From contig SVMB01000033.1 of NCBI GenBank assembly GCA_015067675.1, positions 1 through 35,201 on the forward strand: a DNA stretch of 35,201 nt. Direction: 5' to 3'. Shown piece after piece: positions 7,945 through 16,856 of the stretch; the first letter of the stretch is position 1, and every line of letters starts with the position of its first letter. The notes beneath the pieces are model-generated. The model worked only from the letters and a program-made list of their open reading frames with translations, did no database searches and was not told the DNA's origin. Source of the stretch: Oscillospiraceae bacterium. Its GTDB lineage: Bacteria > Bacillota > Clostridia > Oscillospirales > QAMX01. A program made the translations under genes and the position numbers.

Positions 7945-9005
7945 TGCTCATCCTCCCGCTGCGTCATCAGCTCGTCCAGGGCCCGGATAACCTCGGAATT
8001 TTCCGCATCGGTGCCCGCCGAAATGCGCAGGAACTTGCCCAGATGCCGCACGCAGATGCCGCGTTCCAGCAGCTTCTTGTAGCAGTATTCCGCATCAAAG
8101 GGACGAATCAGGACAAAGTTTGTCACCGTGTGGATGTATTCGACCAGGTTGGGATGAGCCGCCGCCAGACCGCGCGCCATCAGCCGCAGAGAATCGGCTC
8201 TGGCAACGCAGAGCTCGGTCATGCGCCGCAGCTCGTCGGGCTCGTCAAAGGCCGCCGCTGCCAGCATCTGGGTCAGCATATTCATATTATAAGGAGAACG
8301 CACGGCGTTGAAGTAACCGATGATGGTTTCCGTCGCCGCAATGAAGCCGCAGCGAACGCCCGCCAGTCCCAGAGCCTTGGAGCAGGTGCGCAGTACGATC
8401 AGGTTTTCATACTTGCCCACATCTGCAAGTACCGACTCCCTCCAGAAGTCCATGTACGCCTCATCCACGACCACCAGACAGTCGCACTCGGTCACAATCC
8501 GGCGCACCACGTCGGCCTTTAATCCCTGACCGTTGGGATTGCCGGGGTTTGAAAAGAGGATCATACCGGGCTGCTCACGCCGGGCGGTTTCGATGAGCAG
8601 GTCAGCATCAATGCCGAGCTTATCGTTTCGGGGCAGGACAATGGCCTCACAGCCGGAAACCTCGGCGTAGAACTTGTACATGGAAAAGTCAAACTCGGTG
8701 ACCAGCACTTTGCCGCCCTTTTCCACGAAATTGTTGACCAGAACGCTCAGCAGCTCGTCAGAACCGCAGCCGACACCGAGATTTTCCGCCGGAATGCCGA
8801 AATAGGCGCCCGCTTTTCTGCGCAGGGCATCGCAGGCGGCATCGGGATACCGGTTAAGATCGGCCGACGCGATCATCTGCGCGGCTCTGAGCCGGATGCG
8901 CTCCGGAATGGTCTCAGCGTTCTCGTTTGCGTCCAGTTTGATGCGGTATTTGTTCTCAGACGGGATATAAGGGGTTAAATTGGTGAGTTTCTCGGGCAGT
9001 TTCAT
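7941..9005 (-). CDS. hisC: Histidinol-phosphate aminotransferase
   Basis: A fold-type I, PLP-dependent aminotransferase of 354 residues that converts imidazole acetol phosphate to histidinol phosphate with glutamate as amino donor. Visible residues include Asn157 in NPGNPNG, Asp181 in DEAYMDF, and the PLP lysine Lys210 in RTCSKALGLAGVR. The ATG overlaps the hisD stop (ATGA), and its stop overlaps the hisB start in the same way. Confidence 0.96.
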   Translation of the reverse strand: MKLPEKLTNLTPYIPSENKYRIKLDANENAETIPERIRLRAAQMIASADLNRYPDAACDALRRKAGAYFGIPAENLGVGCGSDELLSVLVNNFVEKGGKVLVTEFDFSMYKFYAEVSGCEAIVLPRNDKLGIDADLLIETARREQPGMILFSNPGNPNGQGLKADVVRRIVTECDCLVVVDEAYMDFWRESVLADVGKYENLIVLRTCSKALGLAGVRCGFIAATETIIGYFNAVRSPYNMNMLTQMLAAAAFDEPDELRRMTELCVARADSLRLMARGLAAAHPNLVEYIHTVTNFVLIRPFDAEYCYKKLLERGICVRHLGKFLRISAGTDAENSEVIRALDELMTQREDEQ

Positions 9006-10291
9006 GCTTCAATCCCCTCTCTGATGAGCCGCTGTTCCACGGCATTGGCATGAGCGGTGAGCTCTTCGGTGCGCGCAATACGCAGAATGTCCTGCGCATC
9101 CTCCAGCAGCGCGTCGCGCCCGTATTCGATGACGGACATGCGCTTGATGAAGCTGTCAACGCCCAGAGGTGAGAAAAATCTCGCAGACCCGGAGGTCGGC
9201 AGCACGTGGCTGGGACCTGCCATATAGTCACCCAGCGGCTCCGGGGACCACTCGCCCAGGAACACAGCACCCGCGTTGCGGATACCGGGCAGCAGCGCGC
9301 GGGGGTTCTCCGTCACGATTTCCAGATGCTCCGGCGCAATCTCGTTTGCCATTTCCACGGCGGCTTCCATATTATCGCACACAATCGCCGCGCCAAAGTC
9401 CGTCACACTCTTCACGATGATCTGCCGACGCTCAAGTCTCACCGACTGCCGTTCAAGCTCAAACGCCACATCTTCGGCAAGCTTCACCGAATCCGTCACC
9501 AGAATGATGCCCGCACGCTCGTCATGCTCGGCCTGGCTGAGTAAATCCGCCGCCACAAAGCGGGGATCGGCACTCTCGTCGGCCAGCACCAGCACCTCTG
9601 AGGGACCTGCCACCATGTCGATGTCCACCGAGCCGAATACCAGACGCTTGGCAGCGGCCACATAGGCGTTGCCGGGACCCACGAGCTTGTCAACTCTGGG
9701 GATGAAGCCCGCACCGTAGGTCAGCGCACCAATGGCCTGCACACCGCCCACGGCAAATACGCGGTCAATGCCCGCAATCTTCGCCGCAGTCAGTACCGCC
9801 CCACTCAGATGGCGGGTCGGCGGGGTCACCATGACGATCTCGCGCACACCGGCGCAGCGGGCCGGGATCGCGGTCATGAGTACGCTGGACGGATAGGCAG
9901 CCGTGCCGCCGGGGACATAAAGACCCACCCGGTCAAGACCGCGCACCTGCTGACCTAGAATCCGGCCTTCACTCTTTTCCCAGCTCCAGCTTTCCGGTAC
10001 CCTCTGCATATGATAGGCCCGGATATTCTCCGCCGCACGCTCAAGAGACTCCCGCAGGGATGCATCACAGGCATCATACGCTGCCTGTAACTCCTCCGCC
10101 GTGATCTCACGGGCAGGGGCCTTGTCAAACTGCATCGAATACTTCTGCACGGCGTCAATGCCGTTTTCCCGAATGTCCTCGAGGACGGCGCGGGCAGCCT
10201 CGGTGATCTTAGCATCAGCCTGAGATGCGCGGCGGCGCATCGCGGCCAGTTTTTCCCGCGCAGCTTCCGCGCGGACGATTTCCAACAGCAT
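9002..10291 (-). CDS. hisD: Histidinol dehydrogenase
   Basis: HisD performs the two NAD-dependent oxidations from L-histidinol to L-histidine using a zinc ion. The 429-residue protein has DRVGLYVPGG (residues 120-129), the zinc ligands Gln253 and His256 in SQAEHDERA, the catalytic pair Glu321-His322 in APEHLE, and Asp355 with GPSHVLPTSG following. The length is normal. The start codon overlaps the hisG stop by one base (TGATG). Confidence 0.97.
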   Translation of the reverse strand: MLLEIVRAEAAREKLAAMRRRASQADAKITEAARAVLEDIRENGIDAVQKYSMQFDKAPAREITAEELQAAYDACDASLRESLERAAENIRAYHMQRVPESWSWEKSEGRILGQQVRGLDRVGLYVPGGTAAYPSSVLMTAIPARCAGVREIVMVTPPTRHLSGAVLTAAKIAGIDRVFAVGGVQAIGALTYGAGFIPRVDKLVGPGNAYVAAAKRLVFGSVDIDMVAGPSEVLVLADESADPRFVAADLLSQAEHDERAGIILVTDSVKLAEDVAFELERQSVRLERRQIIVKSVTDFGAAIVCDNMEAAVEMANEIAPEHLEIVTENPRALLPGIRNAGAVFLGEWSPEPLGDYMAGPSHVLPTSGSARFFSPLGVDSFIKRMSVIEYGRDALLEDAQDILRIARTEELTAHANAVEQRLIREGIEA

Positions 10292-10944
10292 CAGTCTTTC
10301 TCCTGTAACAGCGTCTGCAGCTTCTCAATGAGAGCGAGCAGCTCGCGCTTCTTCATCTTCATACTGGCCAGATTCACGATCAATCGCGCACTCACCGGCG
10401 CCACTTCTTCCTTGATAACCAGGCCGTTTTCCTTCAGCGTCGTGCCGGTTTCCACAATGTCTACGATACCGTCGGCCAGACCCAGCAGCGGGGCCAGCTC
10501 CACCGAGCCCTCGATCTTGACAATATCCACTTCCATGCCCTTTTTGGCAAAGAAAGCACGGGTCACTTCGGGATATTTGGTACCGATGACGCGGGTTTTG
10601 TAGGAAGCGTTGAACTCCGTCTCAGGTTGGGCAGCCAACACAAACCGGCATTTGCCAAAGCCCAGATCCAGCACCTCATAAAAGCTCGTACCCAGCTCCA
10701 TGATGGTGTCCTTGCCCACGATACCCAGATCGCACACGCCGCGCTCAACATAGGTGATGACGTCGGGCGCCTTGGCAAGCACCGCACTCATGGCAGGGGC
10801 ATCCCCTGCGGGACAGTCGATATCCAGCAGCAGCTTTCTGCCGGGATCATGCAGAGAGGTGCAGTCATAACCGGCCTCTTCAAACAGCGCAACGGCTTTT
10901 TTCTCAAGCCTGCCCTTGGTCAGGGCAATTTTCAGGTTCTGCAT
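10291..10944 (-). CDS. hisG: ATP phosphoribosyltransferase, short form
   Basis: HisG makes the first committed step of histidine synthesis, joining ATP and PRPP. At 217 residues it is the short (HisG-S) form, lacking the C-terminal regulatory domain; this form is normally active only in complex with HisZ. The PRPP-binding loop is seen at about 158-170 (ADGIVDIVETGTTL), and PDVITYVERGVCDLGIVGKD fits the catalytic core. The ATG at 10944 was preferred because it lies 8 nt after GGAGG, while the in-frame GTG three codons upstream abuts that site. It follows the broken hisZ frame by 16 nt, so the hisZ frameshift bears directly on whether this enzyme works. Confidence 0.96.
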   Translation of the reverse strand: MQNLKIALTKGRLEKKAVALFEEAGYDCTSLHDPGRKLLLDIDCPAGDAPAMSAVLAKAPDVITYVERGVCDLGIVGKDTIMELGTSFYEVLDLGFGKCRFVLAAQPETEFNASYKTRVIGTKYPEVTRAFFAKKGMEVDIVKIEGSVELAPLLGLADGIVDIVETGTTLKENGLVIKEEVAPVSARLIVNLASMKMKKRELLALIEKLQTLLQEKD

Positions 10945-10960
10945 ACCGTACACCCCTCCT

Positions 10961-12099
10961 TTATTCGATCACGATGAGCTTTGCGCCCTGCTTGGCAGCC
11001 AAAGCCGCGCTCTCTGTCTCGTCCTCGAAGGGAGACAGCGCACACTGACCGGCGCGGGAGTCCATGAAATCCATCGCCCGGCGTAAAGCGCCCCGGCGGA
11101 TGTGGAGCAGATAGCGCAGCGGCTCCTCTTCCATCTGCGGCATGGCGGCACACAGCGCCTCCACGTCGGCGGAGAAACCGGTAGCGGGCATCGCCTTGCC
11201 CAGAAGCCCCGTCAGACCGTCGTAGCGTCCCCGGAAAGCACGGGAGAACCGGCACCCGCCACATAACCGCGGAACACAACGCCGGTGTAATAGTCCATGT
11301 GATGCACAAGCCCCAGGTCGATCATAACGTTGGAGCCAAAGCCCGCAGCCTGCAGCTCGCGGAAAATCTCGCGCAGATACTCAATCTCGGTGGTGGCGGC
11401 ACAGCCATTGGCCAGCGCCAGCGCTTCGTCCAGCACTTCTTCACCGCCGAAGAGCTGGGGCAAGCGGCAGAGGGCGGCATAGGCCGGACGATCCCGGTAG
11501 GGAGCCAGCAGATCGGTGAGAGCCGCGAAATTCTTGCGGTTGATAAGCGAACGCAGCTCCTCAAGGAAGCTTTCATTTTCGTTAAGAGACGCCGCCAGGC
11601 TCTTGTAGAAGCCCGCGTGACCGATTTCAATGCGGTAACTGCCGGCGGTATGAGCCAACGCTTCCGCCGCCAACGCGATGATCTCGGCGTCGGCGCGGAT
11701 ACCCACCGCACCCAGCAGCTCCACACCGGCCTGACGTACCTGTACCCGTCCGGGAGCTGCCCCTGCGCGGAATACATCCTGAATGTAGCAGAAGCGCTGC
11801 GGCACATCGCCTGTGAGCTTGGTCGCCGCGACACGGGCAATGGAGGTCGTCATGTCCGGACGCAGAGCCATGAGCTTGCCCGAACGCTCGGGCAGCACAA
11901 ATAACTCCTCCTGAGTGACGGGATTACCCGACTGGAGAATCAGATCATAATATTCGGTCAGAGGGGTCACGATCTCGCGGTAGCCTCTGGCCTGAAAACA
12001 CCGGGCCAGACGCTGCTCGGTCTCCTGACGCAGTGCGCAGTCGGCGAACAGCCAGTCTCTGGTACCATACGGCGTAGTAGCAAGCTTCAAGAAAAACAC
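10961..12099 (-). pseudogene. hisZ: ATP phosphoribosyltransferase regulatory subunit, frameshifted
   Basis: HisZ is a catalytically inactive relative of histidyl-tRNA synthetase that activates and regulates short-form HisG. The first frame (from 12099) runs through class II synthetase-like motifs to GSPVLSGD and stops after ATTV. The second frame carries on with GRYDGLTGLLGKAMPATGF and reaches a normal C-terminus at 10961. The expected motif is SGGRYDGL; one extra G in the GGGG run at 11229-11232 restores it and gives a protein of about 379 residues, the usual length. HHMDYYTGVVF in place of the synthetase's RGLDYYTG supports HisZ over HisS. The start (GTG at 12099) has only a weak AAGG site and is uncertain. 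It may be a sequencing error, a true mutation or recoding. Confidence 0.85.
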
Positions 12100-12125
12100 C
12101 AGCCTTTTGCTTTATCGCATTAAAG

Positions 12126-12161
12126 TGTTACTATGTTAACATATTATTATGGAGATGTCAA
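12126..12161 (-). promoter_or_regulatory. his operon promoter with a palindrome over the -10 box
   Basis: On the minus strand, TTGACA (12161-12156), a 17-nt spacer and TAACAT (12138-12133) make a convincing promoter about 30 nt upstream of hisZ. A palindrome TGTTA-6 nt-TAACA (12126-12141) covers the -10 box, as an operator would. The leader is too short for a T-box or a His-rich attenuator. Confidence 0.75.
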
Positions 12162-12195
12162 GTAGAAGAATATACAAAGATGGACATATCTCAAG

Positions 12196-12233
12196 GGCAG
12201 CGGGGCGTCATAAATGCCGCCCCGTACAATGGT
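12196..12233 (+). repeat. Hairpin repeat, left copy
   Basis: A 38-bp unit that starts GGCAGCGGG and ends CGTACAATGGT, with a 6-bp stem GGGGCG/CGCCCC around a 10-nt loop. It is the inverted partner of 12410-12447; 33 of 38 positions match. Confidence 0.8.
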
Positions 12234-12409
12234 GCAGATCGCATCCAAGGTGCGCCGTACCCCTACCACCTGCATATTTCCCAAGCTTTCCTCTCGGGCG
12301 ATCTCAATAGGCAGATATTGATCGGGTTAAATTGGTTTATCGTCGTGACAGCGGCCTTGAGGGATTTTGAAAGGCATCTTCTTTGCGGCGGGCGTGGGAC
12401 GAGCCGAGT

Positions 12410-12447
12410 ACCATTGTACGGGCGGGCATTCATGACCGCCCGCTGCC
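12410..12447 (-). repeat. Hairpin repeat, right copy (inverted)
   Basis: The same 38-bp unit on the opposite strand, with the stem GGGCGG/CCGCCC. Four of its five differences from the left copy are two paired swaps in the stem (C-G for G-C and G-C for C-G), which keep the hairpin; the fifth is in the loop. Together the copies could be the termini of a 252-bp miniature element or two REP-like units. Confidence 0.8.
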
Positions 12448-12473
12448 TCGCCGAAAGAGGCATCTTCCCCCGA

Positions 12474-15400
12474 TTAAAAGTCAAAGATCGACAACTGATC
12501 GCTCTTGGGCAGATCGGCGAACGCGCCCACTTCCTCCAGCATCGCAATGATGCTCTTGGAGACCTTCGGACAGCGGATGGATACATCCTCAATGCTGGAA
12601 AACGGGCCCTTTGCCCGCTCGGCCATGAGATCTGCCGCCGGCGCCTCGCCCAGACCGCTGAGCGCCGTAAACGGGATGCGCAGATGGGTCTCATCTTCCA
12701 TGACAAACTTCACCGCATCGGATTTGTAGACGTCCACGGGCAGAAAGCTCATCCCGCGCAGGCACATCTCGTAGCAGACTTCCAGGGTATTCATCGCTTC
12801 CTTTTCCACCGCAGATACCGGCTCGCCCCGATCGATACGTCCTTCGATGTCGTGATAGCGATCGCGGATGGCGTCGATGCCCTTGGCAGAAACGATGGGA
12901 TCAAAGGCCTTGGCGCGGATGGTGAAGTAGGCTGCGTAGAAGGCGAGAGGTCTGTGCACCTTACACCAGGCAATACGGAAGGCCATCATAACATAGGCTG
13001 TGGCGTGGGCACGGGGGAAGAGATACTTGACGGTGTTGCAGGAGGTGATGTACCATTCAGGCACGCCGTGTTCCCGCAGCATGTTCCAGGTTTCCTCAGC
13101 AATGGTTGCCGCCTTGCCCTTTCGGCAGGTTTCGCTGATCTTGAAGCTGTCCTTGGGCGGGATGCCGCAGGAGATGAGGTAGGCCGTGATGTCGTCACGG
13201 CAGCAGATAACGCCTTCCAGATCCGCAAGTCCCTCCTTGATGATCTTCTGGGCATTGCCCAGCCAGACGTCGGTACCGTGGGAGAGACCGGATATGCGCA
13301 CAAGTCCGGCAAAGGTCTTGGGCGTGGTGTCCTCAAGCATGCCGCGCACAAACTTCGTGCCGAACTCGGGGATTGCCACCGTACCCATGGGGCCGATGAG
13401 GGGATCGTTTTCATAACCGAGGATTTTGGAGGACAGGAATATGCTCATGGTGTCCGGATCGTCAAAGGGGATGTGAATCATGTCGACGCCGGTGAGGTCC
13501 TCGAGCATACGAATCATCGACGGATCATCGTGACCCAGCAGGTCAAGCTTTAGCAGGTTTTCGTCGATGCAGTGGAATTCAAAGTGCGTGGTGATGATGT
13601 CGGAATCGGGGTCATCGGCGGGATGCTGTACCGGACAGAAGTCGTAAATACTCTTGTCCTGGGGCACAACGATCAGACCGCCGGGATGCTGACCCGTCGT
13701 GCGGCGCACGCCGGTACAGCCGATGGAGAGACGGTTGATCTCCGCCATGGGGACGGAAATATTGCGCTCCTCCAGATACTTCTTGACAAAACCGAAGGCG
13801 GTCTTTTCCGCCAGCGTGCCGATGGTACCGGCGCGGAACACGTGATCCTCGCCGAAGAGCTCGATGGTGTGCCGGTGGGCACGGGCCTGATACTCGCCGG
13901 AGAAGTTGAGGTCGATATCGGGCTGCTTGTCGGCGTTAAAGCCCAGGAACGTGGCAAACATGATGTCGCAGCCGTCTTTTTCATACTTCGTGCCGCACTT
14001 GGGGCACACCGCATCCGGCATGTCGATGCCGAACGAGTAACCCTTGGGCACGTCGAAGTCGGAATGCTTGCAATTGGGGCAGCGATAGTGGGGAGGATAG
14101 GCGTTGACCTCGGTGATGCCCGCAAAATAGGCCACGACCGAGGAACCGACGGAACCTCGGGAGCCCACCAGATAGCCGGAAGCCACCGACTGGGCGATGA
14201 GCTTCTGGGCGATCATGTACATGACGTCAAAGCCGTTGTTAATGATGGGACGCAGTTCCGCCTCGATGCGGTCGGAGATGACCGCCGGCAGCTCCTCGCC
14301 GTAAAGCTCGCGTGCCTTGGTGTAAACGATGTTCTGCAGTTCCTCGGCAGAGCCTTCGATGGAAGGAGGGAACGCGCCGTCGGGTACCGGTCGGATGCGC
14401 TCGCACATCTGCGCGATTTTGTTGGGATTCTCCACGACGACTTCGTAGGCCTTGTCCTGACCGAGGTAGGAAAACTCCTCCAGCATCTCGTCGGTGGTCT
14501 TGAAATAGAGCGGCGCCTGTTCATCGGCGTCGGAGAAACCCTGACCGGCCATGAGAATGGCACGAAACTGTGCATCGGTGGGATCCAGGAAATGCACGTC
14601 GCCGGTGGCGACCACCGGACGGTCGGCAGCCTTACCCAGCTTCACAATGGTGCGGTTGAACTCACGCAGCTCCTCCACAGAGGACACCATGCCGTTGCGG
14701 AGCATGAATTCGTTGTTGCCGATGGGCTGAATTTCCAGATAGTCAAAGTATTTCGCCATCTTCACCAGAGTCGCCCAGGGCTTTTTCTTCATCACAGCCT
14801 GAAACAGCTCGCCCTGCTCACAGGCAGAACCCACAAGCAGTCCCTCGCGGAGACGATTGAGTTCGCTGCGGGGAATACGCGGACGACGCTTGAAGTATTT
14901 CAGCTGTGAAAGAGAGATCAGCTCGTATAAGTTGCGTAAACCCGTCAGATTCCTGACCAGAATGATGATATGGCCGTAATTGGTGCTGTTGAGCGCCGCC
15001 TCGCCGAGTTTTGAGCGCAACCCCTCGTTGATATCGGCCAGATTGTGAATCCCCATGCCGTCCAGGCGTTCCAGCAGCTTAATGAGGATTTCACCCAGAA
15101 CACCCGCATCCTCGTCAGCCCGGTGATGGCGGAAAGACCCGCCCACCAGCTCCTGATAGACGGCCTTGAGGTTGTATTTGGGCAGTTCCGGCATCAGCGC
15201 ACGGGACAGTTCCAGCGTATCCAGGAACGTAAAGGTATCCTCAATGCCGTACCGGGCACAGGCGGCACGTAAAAAGCCCGCGTCGAAGTTTGCATTGTGG
15301 GCGACCATAACCCGGTCTCCCGCAAACTCCAGGAATGCCCGCACGCCCTCTTCAATTGACGGCGCATCCGCCACCATCGCATCGGTAATGCCGGTCAACT

Positions 15401-16856
15401 CCACGATTTTGGGCGGAATCGGACGTTCGGGATTGACAAAGGTGGAAAACTCCTGCGTCACTTCCCCCTTTTCCACAATCACCGCGGCAATCTGGGTAAT
15501 GACTTCCCGCTCAGCGCTGAGTCCCGTGGTTTCCAGGTCGAATACGCAGAAGGAATCGTCAAACGAGCAGTCCTTCTCCGCACCGAATACCACCTGCGTA
15601 TCGGGAGAATCGTTGATATCGTAACCTTCCACACCGTAGATGAGCTGCAGATCAAGTCCCTTGTCCTTTTTGAGCTTGCCTGCCTGCTTGGCGCCGAAGG
15701 GGAACGCCTGCGCACAGCCGTGATCGGTGATGGCAAGAGCCGCATGACCCCATTCGGCGGCACGCTTGACCAGCGCCTCCACCGGCGCCATGCCGTCCAT
15801 GGCGGACATATTGGTGTGGCAATGCAGCTCCACACGCTTGACCTCGGCGGTATCCTTACGCTTTGACTTGGTGGTGCGCACGATGGCCGAGGGATTGAAG
15901 GTCATCTCGCCCTCAAAGTTGTTGAAAACAGGCTGACCCTGAATGATCAGACAGTCGCCCTCGTGAATCGCCTCAACGATCGGGGCGGCCTTTTCCATCT
16001 GCATGGCGCGGGAGACGCGGATGGAGCTTTTGAGGTCCGTAACGTCGAAGCTGATGATGGTCAGCTCGCGGGCGGGGATCTCGCGGTGGTTGATAGCGAA
16101 AACCTCGCCCTTGATGGTCGCGGTAACAAAATGCAGATCCAGCTCCTTGATGGAGGTAATCTCCGCCTCCTGAGGCTTGCCGAAAATCAACTCATCCTTT
16201 TCGCCGATTACCATGCTCTTGCGGCGATGAGACGAACCGGATTCGCCGCCGGGACGACCCTCGCTTCTCGGACGGGCAGGCTTTTTTTCCTGCGCCGGGG
16301 CAGGCGCGGGCGCATCCCCGAGATTGTTCTTCATCTCGTCCAGCGACTGCTGAACTGCCTGCGCATCCTGTGAAAGCACGCCTTCAAACTGCACCTTGAC
16401 CCGGATGCCGAACTCTGAAAAAACCGTGCGTTCGATATCGCGGTTGAATCCCGCATTCTGTAAGTACTCAGCACCGCCCGACGCCAGCCGGATGGTCAGC
16501 GTGCCCTTTTCAAAGTTCGGTTCAAAGACCGCATCTTCCAGAAAAGAGCTCGCCACCGGATGCTTTTCCCGGATGCGGCTGCAAACGTTTTCCAGATAGG
16601 CATCGTCGAGCATTTCCGGCGGGTACTGCAGCTTGATGTGAAAGGCTGCAAGGCCGTATGCTTTGCAGATTTCCTGCTCAATGGTCTCCACATCGGCGCG
16701 CAGCACAAGCTCATCGCTGCAGGCCTCCACCGTCATTTCCCGGCTTGCCCGGTCGCCCTGAATATCTTTTACAAACAGCTTATCGCAGACTTCCCCCAGC
16801 GCACCTTCCGGCCTGAATTCCCGGAAAATCCACGCAAACGGCGTCTTTCTGCTCAT
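12474..16856 (-). CDS. polC: DNA polymerase III alpha subunit, Gram-positive PolC type
   Basis: PolC is the main replicative polymerase of low-GC Gram-positive bacteria. The 1460-residue protein shows, in order, the N-terminal domain, an OB-fold segment (about 230-330), the first PHP part (ELHCHTNMSAMDG, about 343-355), an inserted DnaQ-like 3'-5' exonuclease (FDLETTG at about 438-445, later HNANFDAGF), the second PHP part, and the polymerase domain with a CPNC/CPKC zinc site, GSRGSVGSS and the catalytic PDIDLNFSGEY. The ATG at 16856 has GGAGGA 6 nt upstream and overlaps the ispG stop as ATGA; an in-frame GTG eight codons earlier has no proper site. It ends the pyrH-to-polC operon. A proline/alanine-rich linker lies at about 182-195. 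Confidence 0.98.
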   Translation of the reverse strand: MSRKTPFAWIFREFRPEGALGEVCDKLFVKDIQGDRASREMTVEACSDELVLRADVETIEQEICKAYGLAAFHIKLQYPPEMLDDAYLENVCSRIREKHPVASSFLEDAVFEPNFEKGTLTIRLASGGAEYLQNAGFNRDIERTVFSEFGIRVKVQFEGVLSQDAQAVQQSLDEMKNNLGDAPAPAPAQEKKPARPRSEGRPGGESGSSHRRKSMVIGEKDELIFGKPQEAEITSIKELDLHFVTATIKGEVFAINHREIPARELTIISFDVTDLKSSIRVSRAMQMEKAAPIVEAIHEGDCLIIQGQPVFNNFEGEMTFNPSAIVRTTKSKRKDTAEVKRVELHCHTNMSAMDGMAPVEALVKRAAEWGHAALAITDHGCAQAFPFGAKQAGKLKKDKGLDLQLIYGVEGYDINDSPDTQVVFGAEKDCSFDDSFCVFDLETTGLSAEREVITQIAAVIVEKGEVTQEFSTFVNPERPIPPKIVELTGITDAMVADAPSIEEGVRAFLEFAGDRVMVAHNANFDAGFLRAACARYGIEDTFTFLDTLELSRALMPELPKYNLKAVYQELVGGSFRHHRADEDAGVLGEILIKLLERLDGMGIHNLADINEGLRSKLGEAALNSTNYGHIIILVRNLTGLRNLYELISLSQLKYFKRRPRIPRSELNRLREGLLVGSACEQGELFQAVMKKKPWATLVKMAKYFDYLEIQPIGNNEFMLRNGMVSSVEELREFNRTIVKLGKAADRPVVATGDVHFLDPTDAQFRAILMAGQGFSDADEQAPLYFKTTDEMLEEFSYLGQDKAYEVVVENPNKIAQMCERIRPVPDGAFPPSIEGSAEELQNIVYTKARELYGEELPAVISDRIEAELRPIINNGFDVMYMIAQKLIAQSVASGYLVGSRGSVGSSVVAYFAGITEVNAYPPHYRCPNCKHSDFDVPKGYSFGIDMPDAVCPKCGTKYEKDGCDIMFATFLGFNADKQPDIDLNFSGEYQARAHRHTIELFGEDHVFRAGTIGTLAEKTAFGFVKKYLEERNISVPMAEINRLSIGCTGVRRTTGQHPGGLIVVPQDKSIYDFCPVQHPADDPDSDIITTHFEFHCIDENLLKLDLLGHDDPSMIRMLEDLTGVDMIHIPFDDPDTMSIFLSSKILGYENDPLIGPMGTVAIPEFGTKFVRGMLEDTTPKTFAGLVRISGLSHGTDVWLGNAQKIIKEGLADLEGVICCRDDITAYLISCGIPPKDSFKISETCRKGKAATIAEETWNMLREHGVPEWYITSCNTVKYLFPRAHATAYVMMAFRIAWCKVHRPLAFYAAYFTIRAKAFDPIVSAKGIDAIRDRYHDIEGRIDRGEPVSAVEKEAMNTLEVCYEMCLRGMSFLPVDVYKSDAVKFVMEDETHLRIPFTALSGLGEAPAADLMAERAKGPFSSIEDVSIRCPKVSKSIIAMLEEVGAFADLPKSDQLSIFDF

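Larger units (their letters stand above)
12162..12473. other. Non-coding region between the his promoter and polC
   Basis: About 310 bases with no supported gene. An open frame enters from the plus strand but is only the antisense shadow of polC. The stretch holds two inverted hairpin repeats (listed separately), about 175 nt of unassigned sequence between them, and a GCCTC/GAGGC hairpin at 12445-12461 about 13 nt beyond the polC stop. That hairpin has no T run, so it is not a convincing terminator. Confidence 0.6.

Noticed and set aside
12100-12161. T-box or His-codon attenuator before hisZ
   Set aside because: The predicted leader is about 30 nt, too short for either, and has no His-codon run or terminator.
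12180-14909. Two long plus-strand open frames (457 and 445 codons)
   Set aside because: Antisense to polC; the first runs on from the intergenic hairpin repeat and has no domain.
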